A stretch of DNA of 64,000 nt from contig BJOX01000021.1 of the NCBI GenBank assembly GCA_009731375.1, positions 920,074 to 984,073 of the forward strand, given 5' to 3'. Made by a program: the position numbers and the translations under genes. The notes below the pieces were generated by a model that was given only the letters and a program-made list of their open reading frames with translations, had not been told where the DNA came from and searched no databases. The stretch comes from Paulinella micropora. Its lineage: Eukaryota > Cercozoa > Imbricatea > Euglyphida. The stretch's first letter is position 1. Each line of letters starts with the position of its first letter. Shown here piece after piece: positions 26,334 through 38,336 of the stretch.

Positions 26334-26700
26334 GCATATGCATGTTTTATGTATGTGTATGTGTAGTAGGTAGGTAGGTAGGTAGGTAGGTAGGCAGGTA
26401 GGTAGGTAGGTAGGTAGGTAGGTAGGTAGGTAGGTAGGTAGGTAGTAGGTAGTAAAGGTAGGTAGGTAGGTAAGGTAGGAAGGTAAGGTAGGTAGGCAGG
26501 TAAGGTAGGTAAATAAGTAGGTAGGTGGGTAGGTAGGTAAGGTAGGTAGGTAGGTAGGTAGGTAGTTATGTAGGTGGGTAGTAGGTAGGTAGGTAGGTAG
26601 GTAGGTAGGTAGGTAGGTAGGTAGGTAGGTAGGTAGGAGTACTGGTAGGCAGGTAGGTAGGTAGGTAGGTATGTACTTGTATGTACTTCGTAAATGTATC
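25673..26700. repeat. GATA, GAAA, TATG and GTAG repeats
   Basis: GATA to 25,822, GAAA to about 25,950, a unique island at 25,955-26,060 with a poly(C) run before the 10-base gap at 26,118, TATG at 26,190-26,365 and GTAG at 26,367-26,668. The island can be read IYITLGAQRLRAKPRK before a GTAGTC donor-like site, but no acceptor is clear. Confidence 0.85.
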
Positions 26701-26979
26701 CAGTTGGTACATGAATATTCGAGGAAAGAGTGAGAATACCCTGTATTTGCGTCAGTATGATCACTGAATGTTCCACAATGAGTACACATCCCTACAATGC
26801 ATAGCGTAGGATGGCGGAAATAAAGCTTTTAGTCTGAACGAATTCAGCATACCAGATGCCATACTAATTTTTGTTCCAGCGAGTTCTAAGCCTTCACTCG
26901 CTGATGAGAGAAAGACAAAAAATAGAGGTCCTCTTTTCCTCGGCGACAGGTGGCGCGCGCTGTCCACTTGAAAACGTGC

Positions 26980-28660
26980 ACGTCAGGAACTGAGAAACAA
27001 GAAGATAGTACAAGATTTAGATCAGATAGTTGTACAGATGAAAAGAAACCCAAGAAAAGCGTGGTCTAGCTTAAAGAAGTTTCTAGAGAAGGAATCAAGT
27101 AGCCCTAGACAGATTGCGAACAATGAAGGAGCAATAGTTACTGGAAATACAGCAGCAGAAGTCTTTGCTAATACTAGTAATATAATATGTATCAAAAACA
27201 ATTCAATAGACCCTTGAACGTGCCCACTCCTACTCCCAATAAATATGGAATACAGTTAAGGATAGTAATATCCCTACTAATAAGTCTAATAACAATGAGA
27301 TTGTAAACACTAGAAACAGAGTTTCCTTCACAGAAAAAGAAATAAAGAGGGGGGGACAACACCAGATTTTTCTCCTTCATGAATTAATTGCTAATCGCAA
27401 AGGTCCAGTTTTTTCTGCCTTCTTAGATGTTTCGAACGCTTTTGATTCAATGGAAAGGATTTATTGTGGGAGAAAATGGAAAAATTAGGGGTCTCCCCGT
27501 TTTTCTTAAGTGCTTTGAAAGGTTTGTACAGTCCTGTTCAAAATAGAGTGGACATCCATGATGGGGTCTCTGATTGGTTTGTCGCAGAGATAGGAGTTAG
27601 ACAGGGCTGCCCTCTCTCTCCTTTACTTTATTGTCTATATACTACTGACCTGGTTGGCAAGTTACGGAACTCGAATACAGGAATCTCAGTAGGAACATTA
27701 GATCAGGGCAATCTAGTTTCGCCTCTACACATGTCTTGTTTATTATACATTGATGACATTGTGTTATTAGCAAATTCAAGATCGAACTTACAGAAACTAT
27801 TAGGCATTTGCGGAGACTGGGCACGGGAGAATAATGGGGAATTTAATCAAGATAAGTCTAATATAGTTATTTTTAAACAGAAGAGACTGATTGAAAATGA
27901 GGAGAGTTTCACTTGGACTCTGTCTGGAAATCCTGTTGTGTTAACGAACTCATATAAGTATTTGGGTGTTATTTTTGAAAGTGAATTATCTTGGAAACTC
28001 ATGTGTGATGATATAATTAAGAAAGCTAAACAGAATTTAAACGTTGTGTTAGCTATGGGAGTTCGAAGAAGTATTGCGCCAAAAATTGCTATGCATTTGA
28101 TTTCAAGCTCAGTATTTCAGTCCATGGACTGGGGAAGTGAGTTTTTGCATCCTGAATTTTGTTGGAAAGATGGAGATAAGTTTCACAATATTAATTGCAT
28201 TGCCAGGAAAGTTTTGAGAGTGCCCAAAGATTGCCCAAGTTGGGATTATGGTCTTGTATTGGAAGAGGTGATTATAGAAGATTATCCTTCTTGCGCTCTA
28301 TACTACTCTTAAAAGAAGATAGTTTGTTAATTATTCACGTTCTTAAAAATTCAACTACAGACAGACTATTGTTCAGGAGTGTGAACAAAGTTATTGGAGA
28401 GAGAAACTACGCGCTTCTCAGTTGTCTTTTTATAAGTTAGTAAAGAAGGATTTGAAAATGGAGTTCTATCTGGAAGGAGGCAATTATGAAGGAGGTAGGA
28501 GATTGATCTCTCTTGGTAGAGCTGGTTGTTTAAGATTTGGAATCACTAATCGAGGATTTGGTACTCCAGTCAATGTTATTTGTGATGTTTGTAAACATAC
28601 AATACATTATGAGACTCATGTACTTTCAAGATTGCAATCCATGTGTGTCCTTCTTGCCTA
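26980..28660 (+). pseudogene. Degenerate non-LTR retrotransposon, first reverse transcriptase copy
   Basis: Frames in order resemble the linker before the RT domain (RNPRKAWSSLKKFLEKE, about 27,040), then HQIFLLHELIANRKG and FSAFLDVSNAFDS near 27,360-27,450. A frameshift follows, then an open stretch (27,464-28,312) with GVRQGCPLSPLLYCLYTTDL and the polymerase box YIDDIVLL. Further on, CDVCKHTIHYETHVL (about 28,578-28,622) looks like the Cys/His motif found C-terminal to RT in such elements. Stops and frameshifts make it non-functional. It codes on the plus strand in AT-rich sequence unlike the flanking microsatellites. Confidence 0.85.
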
Positions 28661-29308
28661 ATCTACAGCAAAAATATTTAGGGTCTTTTATCTCATGGAA
28701 TGGTATGTCTGATTGGTTTAGTGCAGGGAGAGGAGTGAGACACGGCTGTCTTATTTCTCCTTTACTTTATTGTTTATATACAGCTGACTTAGCTAAGATG
28801 TTACGTGAGTCTAATACGGGTATCTCGGTTGGGGCAAGTAGTTCAGATAGTCACTTGATTTCTCCCCTACGTATTAGTTAGCTTTAGTTGTTTGTTGTAT
28901 ACTGATGATATTGTTTTTTTAGCAAATTCCCCGTCAAATGTACAGAAGCATTTGGATTTGTGTGGGGACCGGGCCCGCTCTAATAATGGGGAGTACAATC
29001 AGGATAAGTCTAATGTTGTTGTGTTCAATAGTAATACTAAAGGTGAAGGTCAGGATATTATTTGGCAATTACTAGGTGCGAGGGTGGCAATAGCTACCTC
29101 ATGTAAGTATTTGGGAGTTATTTTTGAGAGTGATTTGTCCTGGAAAACTATGAAAGAAGATAGGATACAGAAAGCTAAGCAGAATTTGAACATGATGTTA
29201 GCCATGGGAGTTAGAAGAGATATTGCACCTAATATTGCCATGCAACTAATTTCTGGGTCTGTGTTTCAATCTATGGATTGGGGTAGTGAGTTCTGGCATC
29301 CTGAATAA
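28661..29308 (+). pseudogene. Second, truncated reverse transcriptase copy
   Basis: This repeats the RT core of the first copy: GVRHGCLISPLLYCLYTADL, then a stop and shift, then YTDDIVFLANSPSNVQK and KYLGVIFESDLSWKT, ending at WGSEFWHPE and a stop. The first copy continues past this point, so this one is truncated at both ends. It is in direct tandem with the first and clearly diverged. Confidence 0.85.
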
Positions 29309-29315
29309 ATAAAAA

Positions 29316-29489
29316 ATGTCCCAATTTTCAGAATCAGCATCTACTGTTGCCTCCGCGTCAGTGCAGCAGTCTTTGAGGCCTCCTGGGTGCAGAGCTGCAC
29401 GTGGCGCCCGGGCGTCCACATGGCAGCTTCGGTTTTCTCAGGACATTCAGTCGGGGGCTTCTTCTTCCTCCCAGCAGAACACAATGTAG
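29316..29489 (+). CDS. Small ORF, 57 aa, Ser/Gln-rich
   Basis: A short frame begins MSQFSESASTVASASVQQS and ends SGASSSSQQNTM. Low complexity, no known motif. It directly follows the RT fragment and may be a relic of a neighbouring element. Confidence 0.25.
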   Translation: MSQFSESASTVASASVQQSLRPPGCRAARGARASTWQLRFSQDIQSGASSSSQQNTM

Positions 29490-29984
29490 TGCACGTTGTT
29501 TTTTAGTTTACATTGACAGCTTTGATGATGGTTGTTCTGGTCTTGGGTTCAGATTTAGGGTTTTTGGGCCTTATTTGATTTCATTCATTGTTCCCAACCG
29601 GTAATCACTACGAGTTTTTGTAATCATTAAACTTCAAAAATATGACATATTTTTGTTTCATGGAAATTCATGTTTCGGATTTTTGAGTTTGTCTCATGAG
29701 AAGGATTCGCTTTCAATTGGCAAGGCACCTCACCTGTTGGCTTTTACAACTGGACCGGTTTCAAAGCTACCGTTCTTTAATCTTGACTCATCAGCTCCTG
29801 CACGAACAATCCTGTCATGCTTTTCGTCCCTTCATTTCATTTTTCAAGTCGACGTCGTTGTTTGTTTTCAGGTTTTTTTTTCCAGCACGAGTTGAAACTA
29901 GTAAAATATGTCATATTTTCGTCGTGTTAACATGGTCCTATTTTTATTAATTACAAAAATCATATTTTACCCCTCCGGGGGGCC
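29490..29984. other. AT-rich unique sequence
   Basis: Nothing recognisable. ATATGACATATTTT near 29,640 and AATATGTCATATTTT near 29,904 form a weak inverted relationship. Confidence 0.4.
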
Positions 29985-30600
29985 CACTACCGGGACAAAA
30001 AAAAAACTCGGACGGGATCAATGATCCCGGACCCAAGATTTTGTTTATTTTCCTGGATTTTTTGTCTTGGAAACAAGATCAAAAATCTTGGGATGTCATT
30101 CAAAATCTCGGACCCAAGATACAAATCTTGGACTCATGATATTCAATCTCTGACATCAAAATCACGATCCAAGACAAAATCTTGAACTCAAGAAAAAATC
30201 CTGGACGCAAGAAAAAATCTTGATTCCAAGATTAAAGTCTTGGATCCATGACTTGATCTCGTTTTCAAGATTTGCTAGTCACATGTCCAGGATTGTACAA
30301 TCACGGTTCCAAGATCATTGATCTTGAATCCAAGATTGCTATCTTGGACATATGATAAAACCTTGGAACACAGAAGCAATCTTGGACATATGATAAAACC
30401 TTGGAACACAAATTTAATCTTGTGTCTTACATTTATTTCATGGACACATGTTAAGAATTGTATTCAAGATATTTTTCATGTTTCCAAGATTGAAATCTTG
30501 GATCCAAGATTTCAATCATTTCCCAAGATCAGTAATCTTGAGTCCAAGATTTGGAAACATGGACTCATGATGTTAATCATGGAATAGAGACTGAAACCAG
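29985..30600. repeat. Array of diverged CTTGGxxCCAAG mini-palindromes, left
   Basis: AATCTTGGATCCAAGAT-like units recur every 20-30 bases with many substitutions (for example TCTTGGAAACAAGATC, ATCTTGATTCCAAGAT, ATCTTGGATCCAAGAT). Each unit is itself a short palindrome. The array starts after a GC-rich stretch (CCCCTCCGGGGGGCCC) and AACTCGGACGGGATCAATGATCCCGG. Confidence 0.8.
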
Positions 30601-31739
30601 TCATGGCAGAACCTACCGTACATAATTTTTATTGTCTATAGTACTCTTACAGAATCAAACTTTCCCAGGAATTATTAATCACTAATAGTTTTTTTTTTTC
30701 ATTAGTCAAAGATCCTGCATGTACATGCTACAGAAAAGGTTTTATTATTTTTTAAAAATGTTTTTACAAGTGTAATGAAAGCACCAATCCAAACCATTCC
30801 GTTAGTAACCCAATTTTCTGTGCTTGTATAAATAAGCCGGATCAAAGATAGTGGAAAATGTGGGAGACTAGCGGAGCCTCTCCAAAAACAACCAAGGCCA
30901 AAGCCAGCCAATTCCCGTGGTCCTGCCTAACGATAATATAATCTGATCTAAACAATTTAACGGTCACTCCTAGTAATATTATCGTTATCCGGTTAAGACT
31001 GTTATTAATATTAACTAGCTCTTATTGTGTCTGGACTAACACAGGGGTATATTAAAGTAGCACATATTTACCTATCATGGATCAGCGCCTACATGATACA
31101 TTTTCATGTCAGATTTCAATATATGAAAAAAAGTTCAATTTCTTTTCAAAGTTTGATTTTTTTTTTAACTTTGGTTTTTATAAAAAAACTTTTATTTTTA
31201 TTTTAAAAGTTCAATCTATACAAATTACTTCGATCTATATACAAACTTAGATGAATTCGAAGTTTCTATTAATACAACTTGAATTACTTCGATCTATATA
31301 CAAACTTAGACTTCTTTAATAGTTAACGTTAGATCTATATTAATATAAAAGACATTTATTCAGCCCAAGTTCTATTATGATATTAGTAATAAATATCACA
31401 TATATCAATTTATTAATACAATATTGTAACACTGCAATACATTTCAAGTAATATTAAAATCAATATAGCTAAAGAATTGCGTCACTGATATAATTGTTAA
31501 TAATAATAACTACAATCATGATCTGGCTGCGAATTGATTGACTTTGCAGTGACTGACTAGCTGAATGCCTGCACTGATTTTAACAGTTACAGTATTGTTA
31601 ATATTAATTGGGTCAACTGATTGATCACGTCGAATTGAGTGAATACCATAATAACTTGATATATTAATATGGCATTCAAAAATAATGTGATATACTTAAG
31701 TGGAAACTGTATTAATAGACTAATCTAGGAGGCTGGAAA
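30601..31739. other. AT-rich sequence between the palindrome arrays
   Basis: AT-rich with several repeats such as TTACTTCGATCTATATACAA (31,226 and 31,277). No reading frame of note. Confidence 0.5.
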
Positions 31740-31780
<41 letters not shown>

Positions 31781-32011
31781 CGAGTCTCTTTCTCTCTCTT
31801 TCTCTCTCTTTCTCTCTTTTTTCTTTCCTTTTTTCTCTTTTCTTTCCGCCTTTTTTTCTTTTCTCTTTCTTTTCTTTTTCTTTTTCTCTTGCCCTTACAC
31901 TTGGTAATTCTTCTCTCTTTTCTTTCTTTCTTCTTTTCTTTTCTTTGTTCTTTTCTTTTCTTTCTTTGCTTTCCTTTCTTTTTTCTCTTTTTTTTCTATC
32001 CTTCTCGAATA

Positions 32012-32088
<77 letters not shown>

Positions 32089-32401
32089 CACACACACACA
32101 CACACAAAGTCTCTCTCTGTCTCGTCTTCTTGCTTGCTTCTTTGAATTTCAGAACTTTTTTCGTTCTATTCGTTTTCTCTTTTGTTCTCTTTCTTTTTTC
32201 TTTTCTTTTCTTTCTTTCAACCTTTATTTCTTTCTTTCTTTTGCCGTCATACTTTGTAATCCTTCCTTTCTTTCTTTCTTTTTTCTCTTTTCTTTCTTTC
32301 TTCCTCTCTTTTCTCTTTTCTATCTTTTCTTTTTTCTTTTCTTTCTTTTCTTCTATTTCTTCTCTTTCGTCTCTTTCGTTTCTTTCTTTCTTTCTTTCGA
32401 T

Positions 32402-32437
<36 letters not shown>

Positions 32438-33062
32438 TTCCTTTATTTTTTCTCTTTTCTTTCCACCTTTTTTTCTTTTCTCTTTCTTTTCTTTTTCTCT
32501 TTCTCTTGCCCTTACACTTGGTAATCCTTCTCTCTTTTCTTTTCTTTGTCTTTTCTCTCCTTTCGTTTCTTTCCTTTCTTTTTTCTCTTTTCTTTCCTCC
32601 TTTTTTCTTTCCTCTCTTTCTTGCAATTGTCTTTTCTCTTTTTCTTGCCCTTACACTTGGTTATCCTTCCTTTCTCTCTTTTCTTTCTTCTTTTCTTTTC
32701 TTGGTTCTTTTCTTTCTTTTTTGATTTCTTTTCTTTTTCTCTGCCTCTGCCTGTCTTTCTTTTTCGTTTTCTTTTATCTCCGAGTCTCCCGCGCCCTCTC
32801 TTGAGTTCTTTCCTTTTTCTACTAGTTTCCCTTATACTTGATAATCCTTCCTTTCTTTTCTTTGTCAGTTCTTCTCTCTCTCTCTCTCTCTCTCTCAAGT
32901 TCTTTCCTTTCTTTTGGAAATTTTGTTTTCTTTTTGTTTTTCGCCTTTTTTTCTTTTCTCTTGCCCTTACACATGGTAATCCTTCCTTTCTCTCTCTTTT
33001 TTTTCTTTTTTACTTTCTTTTCTTTCTCTCTGCTTGTCTTTTTCGTTTCTTTCTTTTCTCTC
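31740..33062. repeat. CT/TTTC-rich minisatellite
   Basis: Pyrimidine-rich sequence contains GCCCTTACACTTGGTAATCC or variants near 31,889, 32,243, 32,507, 32,645, 32,824 and 32,962, separated by 120-350 bases of TTTC/CT sequence and a CA run at 32,057-32,105. Long Ser/Leu/Phe frames here are repeat artefacts. Confidence 0.8.
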
Positions 33063-33189
33063 CTGTTGAAAATTAAATTTGACATTAAATTTGACATTAA
33101 ATCATAGTAAATAAACCGGATATTTACTTTAATAAGTACTGGCCGGGACTTCATGGGGGCCGGGATAATAAGGGTAGGTATGCGAATAA

Positions 33190-33665
33190 AGAGTAAAACC
33201 CGGGATTTATAATCATGAAATCATGATTAAAATCTTGGATCCAAGATAAAAATCTTGAACCCGTGATTTTAAATCTTGAGTCCATGGTTACAAATCCTGA
33301 TACCAGGATTTGAAATCTGAAAGTAAAAATGTAATCTTGGACACGTGATTTGAATCTTGGAAACAAGGCGTAAAATCTTGGAACCTTTGGTTTCTTAAGT
33401 CTCTTAAGTCATGATCCCATGATTAAAGATCATGACTACAAGATTTTTTATCCTGATCCAGTGAAAAATTTATGGCAGCCATGATTTTGAATCTTGATAT
33501 CAAGATAAATTATCTTGGTTTCAAGATTTTGAATCTTGATATCAAGATAAAAAATCTCCGGAACGTGATTTTGAATCTTGAAATGCAAATCTCGGACCCC
33601 AGATTTTAAATCACAGTCCGAGATTTTAATCTGGTTCCAAGATCGCAATCACAATCCAAAATCAA
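33190..33665. repeat. Array of CTTGGxxCCAAG mini-palindromes, right
   Basis: Same style as the left array: ATCTTGGATCCAAGATAAAA, ATCTTGATATCAAGATAA (twice) and many diverged units. It ends at a G run and the 10-base gap at 33,716. Together with the left array it brackets about 2.6 kb. Confidence 0.8.
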
Positions 33666-33725
33666 AAATCACGGGTCCGACCCAATTTCGCGGAGATAAG
33701 AAGGGGGGGGGGGGGNNNNNNNNNN

Positions 33726-34205
33726 GGGGGGGGTAAGTGAAGCCGTACGTTGCAATTGGCAGGTCCAAGATGATAGGGTGAAGCGGGTGTTGCTTGAAAT
33801 TTAAATTGGCATCAAGCCACCGGCTCGATTTTCTTCGGCACGCAGACGTGCCTGACAAATGCCAAAACCGCTACACAGATATTTTTGCAAAAAAAAAAAC
33901 CGAAAACAATCGAGAATTTCGTCCTTCCAAATTCGCAAGGTAAAAAAATTGGCAAAAAAGGTTTAGGTGTGTCGCATGCTTTGCTGTTCAACTATTTTAC
34001 CTTTTATATATGTGTGATTATTTTTTCTCTAATATGTCTCATGTTCGATGTTCCGTTGTTTTTGAAGTAGTCAAAAACAACAATATTACATCGAACGAAA
34101 TGTTATTTTGTCATAATTCTTCTATAATTCTATTTGTTTTCTCAAAGATGTCTGGAAGTGTTATTTTGGCTGTTTCGTTGTTGGTATTCAATTGCGGGAG
34201 AAGTG
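33726..34205. other. Unique sequence, nothing supported
   Basis: AT-rich with no exon or RNA gene that I can support. Confidence 0.4.
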
Positions 34206-34216
34206 AGAGAGAGGGA

Positions 34217-34305
<89 letters not shown>
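34206..34305. repeat. GA repeat
   Basis: Nearly pure GA dinucleotides. Confidence 0.95.
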
Positions 34306-34306
<1 letters not shown>

Positions 34307-35064
34307 CTCAGGGTGAGTTCAGAGGGACCGAGTCTGTTGAACAAGCAAGGTGAAAAGGTTTTGGCCACTGCGGTGCTCACGACACTTGCCAAGCAGCCTG
34401 GTCAGGTTCTGGATCCCGGAGCAGCCAGCTTCCATTGCGCAGGATCTTGGAGCATCGTCCCTGAATTCGTCCCCGCCCCCGAGTCAAGGTTGGGACTTGT
34501 TTGCTTTACAATGTACTCATTCGCAATGCTTGCACTAGGTGTCGCGTCGGACACCATCCCTGCAGTGCTGCCAAGGCGTCTGCTGGCTCATCTGCAGTAG
34601 CTGGCGAGTCGGGCACTACCAGTTCACATCAGCAGCCATCGACCATTTCTGCAGGCTCCCAGCCATTGGCTCTGACAGGAAAAATCTGAGTCTCAAGTAT
34701 CTGAGGCCGATGGTGAGTCCTCTAATAATCTCTAGCCGAAGCAGCCCACGAGAAAAAGCAAAGGGCAAAGGTCCTGCTTCTGAATGATTTTTCTCTTTTA
34801 GATTTTCACGTGTCATTCTGGCACAGAGTCGAGCGCCACAGTCAAGCACATCGGCCCTATGGACAGGGCCCTAGGTTCATGCGAACTGGTCCTAGTTCTG
34901 TCACTGATCCTTCTTGGGGTAGTAGTCGCATGGTTCTGAGGTCTGGCGGGACTTCTCCTGAAAAGAGGCATTATGCACCCTTGGCACAACCTCAACTTCC
35001 TCTAAATCTCGGCTCCTATCAAGAAGTTGGTTACTTCGTCAACGATGAGAAAAAGAGTGTATAG
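34306..35064 (+). other. Possible coding relic, Ser/Pro-rich
   Basis: Several short frames look protein-like, best at 34,810-35,064 (MSFWHRVERHSQAHRPYG ... LGSYQEVGYFVNDEKKSV) and 34,526-34,689 (CSAAKASAGSSAVAGESG). They are in different frames with stops between. This may be a decayed gag-like or host gene. No domain is recognised. Confidence 0.3.
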
Positions 35065-36360
35065 GCATTGTCTATGACTTTGGACATCGTATGCTTGTGG
35101 GTCCCCCCTGTCAGCATTTATTCCTTGCTCTTTGAGTTATTGATTTTATTTTTCTTTTCTAGACTTTCTTGTCTTGAGGTGATTTTTGCAGTGTTTAATT
35201 ATCATTCAGTCAGGTCTTCTAATAATTTAACTTATAGTTTTTATGAACCAGAGGTAGGTGTTCCAAGTATATTGCCCATTCCGATTTTTTTTCTGTGCGG
35301 ACAAAGTCACAACAGAAATGTGTGAACAGGATTAGGTCATTCAGGACTTTGTTGTGCATTTCAAGCAGTTGCTCCAAATGCCCGGAAGCATTTCTCCCAC
35401 AAGTACTGGTTTTGTTAGTTTTTTTATTATTTCTGTTTATGTCACGTCGAGGTTTGATTTCAGGACTTTGAATAGTTTTCGAGACGTCGACGTTGTCCTC
35501 CTCGCTGTGTACGGTTTCAAGAGGGAAAGCAATTATTTTCTTCCCTTGTTCGAAGTTCCTCTCTCCCTCTTGAAATCTGCCACTCAGTTACTTCAGTCTG
35601 CTTGGATCATCAGCACGGCTTGAAGTTTGAAAACCAGTACATGCTTTCCAAAAAGCTGGATTTAGGAAGCATGTGTTGGATTTCTGGTCGCGTTTCATTT
35701 CGGCGGAGCTTGATATCAACCTAAGCATACGTGCAGACTTTGGTTCGTATCATTAGCTTGATATTCATTGTTGAATGTTTGAAGGAATCTATTAAGTCAT
35801 AAGCGTTTTTTTGTATTACATCCCAGTGGGGTACCCGCAGGAGTTCTCTTACAAAGAATCGATTTCGTCCCTAATTTTGTGAATTTGTTGTGTGCCTTCT
35901 TTTGTGTCGACCATGCTGTTTCGTCATTCTCGGTGTTGAGCAACCACAAATACTGTTTGCATTTTTGACTTAATTAAATAGGCTGTTGTTGTGTTTGTTG
36001 GTGTGTTTGCAAAGGGAGTCTTTCAAATCAGATATATTGCCTATTCCGAGTTTTTTTCTGTGTTGACTTTTCGAGAATGGATACTTTTGTATCTGTTTCT
36101 AACAAAATTATGTGTTTCTTTTAATCTGTGATGTGGTTTGGTGTCAAGTTTTTTTTTTTTTTCATGTTTATTACTTGATTTTCAGCAAACAGTGTTAAAG
36201 AAGTATTGCATGCGTTCACTTCACTTGGAAGATCCTGGTAATTGTAGTCATCAAACTTGGTTGTGTCAACATTTATTATCAGGACTTGTAGTTTTACTGT
36301 GGAAAATGTATTATTTCTTCATTTACTATACCTAACCCCCCCCCCCCCTCGAAAAAATAG
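35065..36360. other. T-rich unique sequence
   Basis: TCCAAGTATATTGCCCATTC... TTTTTTTCTGTG occurs near 35,262 and a related ATATATTGCCTATTCCGAGT near 36,030. No gene is recognised. Confidence 0.4.
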
Positions 36361-36364
36361 CAAA

Positions 36365-37955
36365 GTCACTTGATGAAATAATTATTCCGGGTGCTTCCAC
36401 GCCAAAGCGCCGACGCTCGTCCCCTTCATCAAGGAGCGCTACGTCTGGTTCCGCACCGACGGTACGGATATCATGCACATTGACGTCCTCGCTGCCCTCC
36501 GCGACTGCCACTTTTGCCAACTGGTCCACGCCCGCCTGACCCTTAACCACGGCCGCTACTCCTTGCTTACGTGGACACACCAAGGCCAGGGCATCGGTCT
36601 CGACCACGTCCACATCGGCATCCCCGGCGTCGTTCCTCAGTACATCCTGACCATCGTCGATCTTTTCTCGGGATTCCTCCAGTTTATCCCGTGTATCTCC
36701 ACGTCCGCGGAAGAAACAGTGGAGCTCATCCTCAACCGGTGGGCCTTCATCTATGGTTTTCCGGAAGCCATCTTCTCCGACCACCATAGTTCCTTCGTCG
36801 GAACGTTGGCCAAACGATTTTGCAGCGTAGCCGGCCTCGAAACGGCTCACCATCGCGCCCTACTCGCATCATCAACTTGGTTACGTCGAATGCCGCCACA
36901 AGGCCATCCGAACGGCCGTCCAGTCTCTCCCAAAGGCAGAAAAGACCAACTGGCCCAGCATCATCGCTTCCCTCTCCTTCGCTCAGAACACCTATGTGTC
37001 CACAGCGACCGGCACCACCGCCTTCGAAGGAATGCTCGCCCGCAAGCCCCGCTGCACATTGGACTTCTTCGACTCGCCTGAGATTGTCGACGCCCGCGCC
37101 ACCGCCTCCAGCGCCGCGCTCGACGCCTCACCTACGCTGTCACTACAGTCTGCCGAACAGATCGCCCTGCTGAACAGCGCCCGCACCGCTGTCACAGCTT
37201 ACGTCAGCGCGTACACCGCCGTTACCCGCGCCCGGTCAGTCGCCCAAAAGAACAAAGGCCGCCGCAAGGCTGTCAAAGAATGAAAAGTAGGTGACACAGC
37301 CTCCGTCTACCGCCCCAAGCCTTCCAAACAAGGCGTTCCTGCCTCTTCTGTTCTCCAGTTCGACGGCCCCTACACCATCGTTGAGCAGGTCAGCTCCAAC
37401 TAGTACTGCTTCAAGCTACGTCACCTCAAGACCAACAAGGTATTGAAGCGCATTGGCCGCTCACACCTCGCCCCGTACACTGCGCCCACTGATGGCGTCG
37501 CCCCGCTCAACACGGTCGCAGTGGATAACTACGATGACGACTCTGTCAACTACACGACCGGCGAAGTCGTTGCATTCATCGACCGAGACCAGCTTAAACT
37601 TGGCATCGGTTTGGATGAGGATCCAGAGAACGAGGAAAACGACCTCGTAGTTCACAGACTCGGTACGACCTCGGCCACCAACCCTCTCTTTCGTCCCATC
37701 TACGAAGACACTGAGGACAAGACCACCATCCAACGCTGGGGCAAGCCCTTAGCCACCTGGAAGCCCCTCCTCTTCGACACCACCAACGATCAAGTCGTTC
37801 ATCGCCACATCGAGTGGCGCGCCTTCAGGAACAATAAAGACAAAGGCCGACTCCCCGCCAACGTTCTTAAACGTCTCCGAGGCCCCCTCATCACCGGCAA
37901 AACCTTCCCACTGCACATCTTTCAGAAAGGTAAGCAGGCAACATCGAAGGAATAG
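36365..37955 (+). pseudogene. Broken Ty3/Gypsy-like integrase
   Basis: GC-rich. First frame: LRDCHFCQ (part of an HHCC-type zinc motif), then GLDHVHIG, YILTIVDLFSGFLQF and YGFPEAIFSDHHSSFVG, matching the D,D parts of a DDE integrase core. A frameshift near 36,870 moves it to a second frame (TNWPSIIASLSFAQNTYV). In-frame stops lie at 37,281-37,283 and near 37,401. FDGPYTIVEQV then resembles the GPY/F module. An acidic C-terminal region (to 37,955) has no recognised domain. No LTRs were found. Non-functional. Confidence 0.75.
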
Positions 37956-38336
37956 CCCTCCATCGCTCTCAAGTGGGTTTTACTCATCGTATCGGCTTCA
38001 CCCGCCACCGCCCAGCGCTTTTTCTACTTGGCCCGTTATCGTCCCTAGTCAAGCTTAGCCACGACCAGAATATCCTGTAAGTCCTTGATCGCCTCTTATG
38101 CCTGCAGGTCAACGATCATTCTCATCGAGCCTGAACACCTGAGTGACTATATCGGCATTAAATTAGGTTCATCGCGATACATAATTGGTGCATTAAATTT
38201 GGTTCATCGCGATACATGGCCACCTAGCTTCCTACGGCTCGACGTCAGCTCCCCGATATCAACGCATCGCTACTGCGCCTCAATAGTCTCAGTCCCGCTT
38301 CCGCATCCCGATCATGATCCGGCCCCGGCTGATCTT
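37956..38336. other. 3' flank of the integrase relic
   Basis: Contains a 36-bp direct duplication (GGTTCATCGCGATACAT at about 38,166 and 38,202). Confidence 0.5.
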
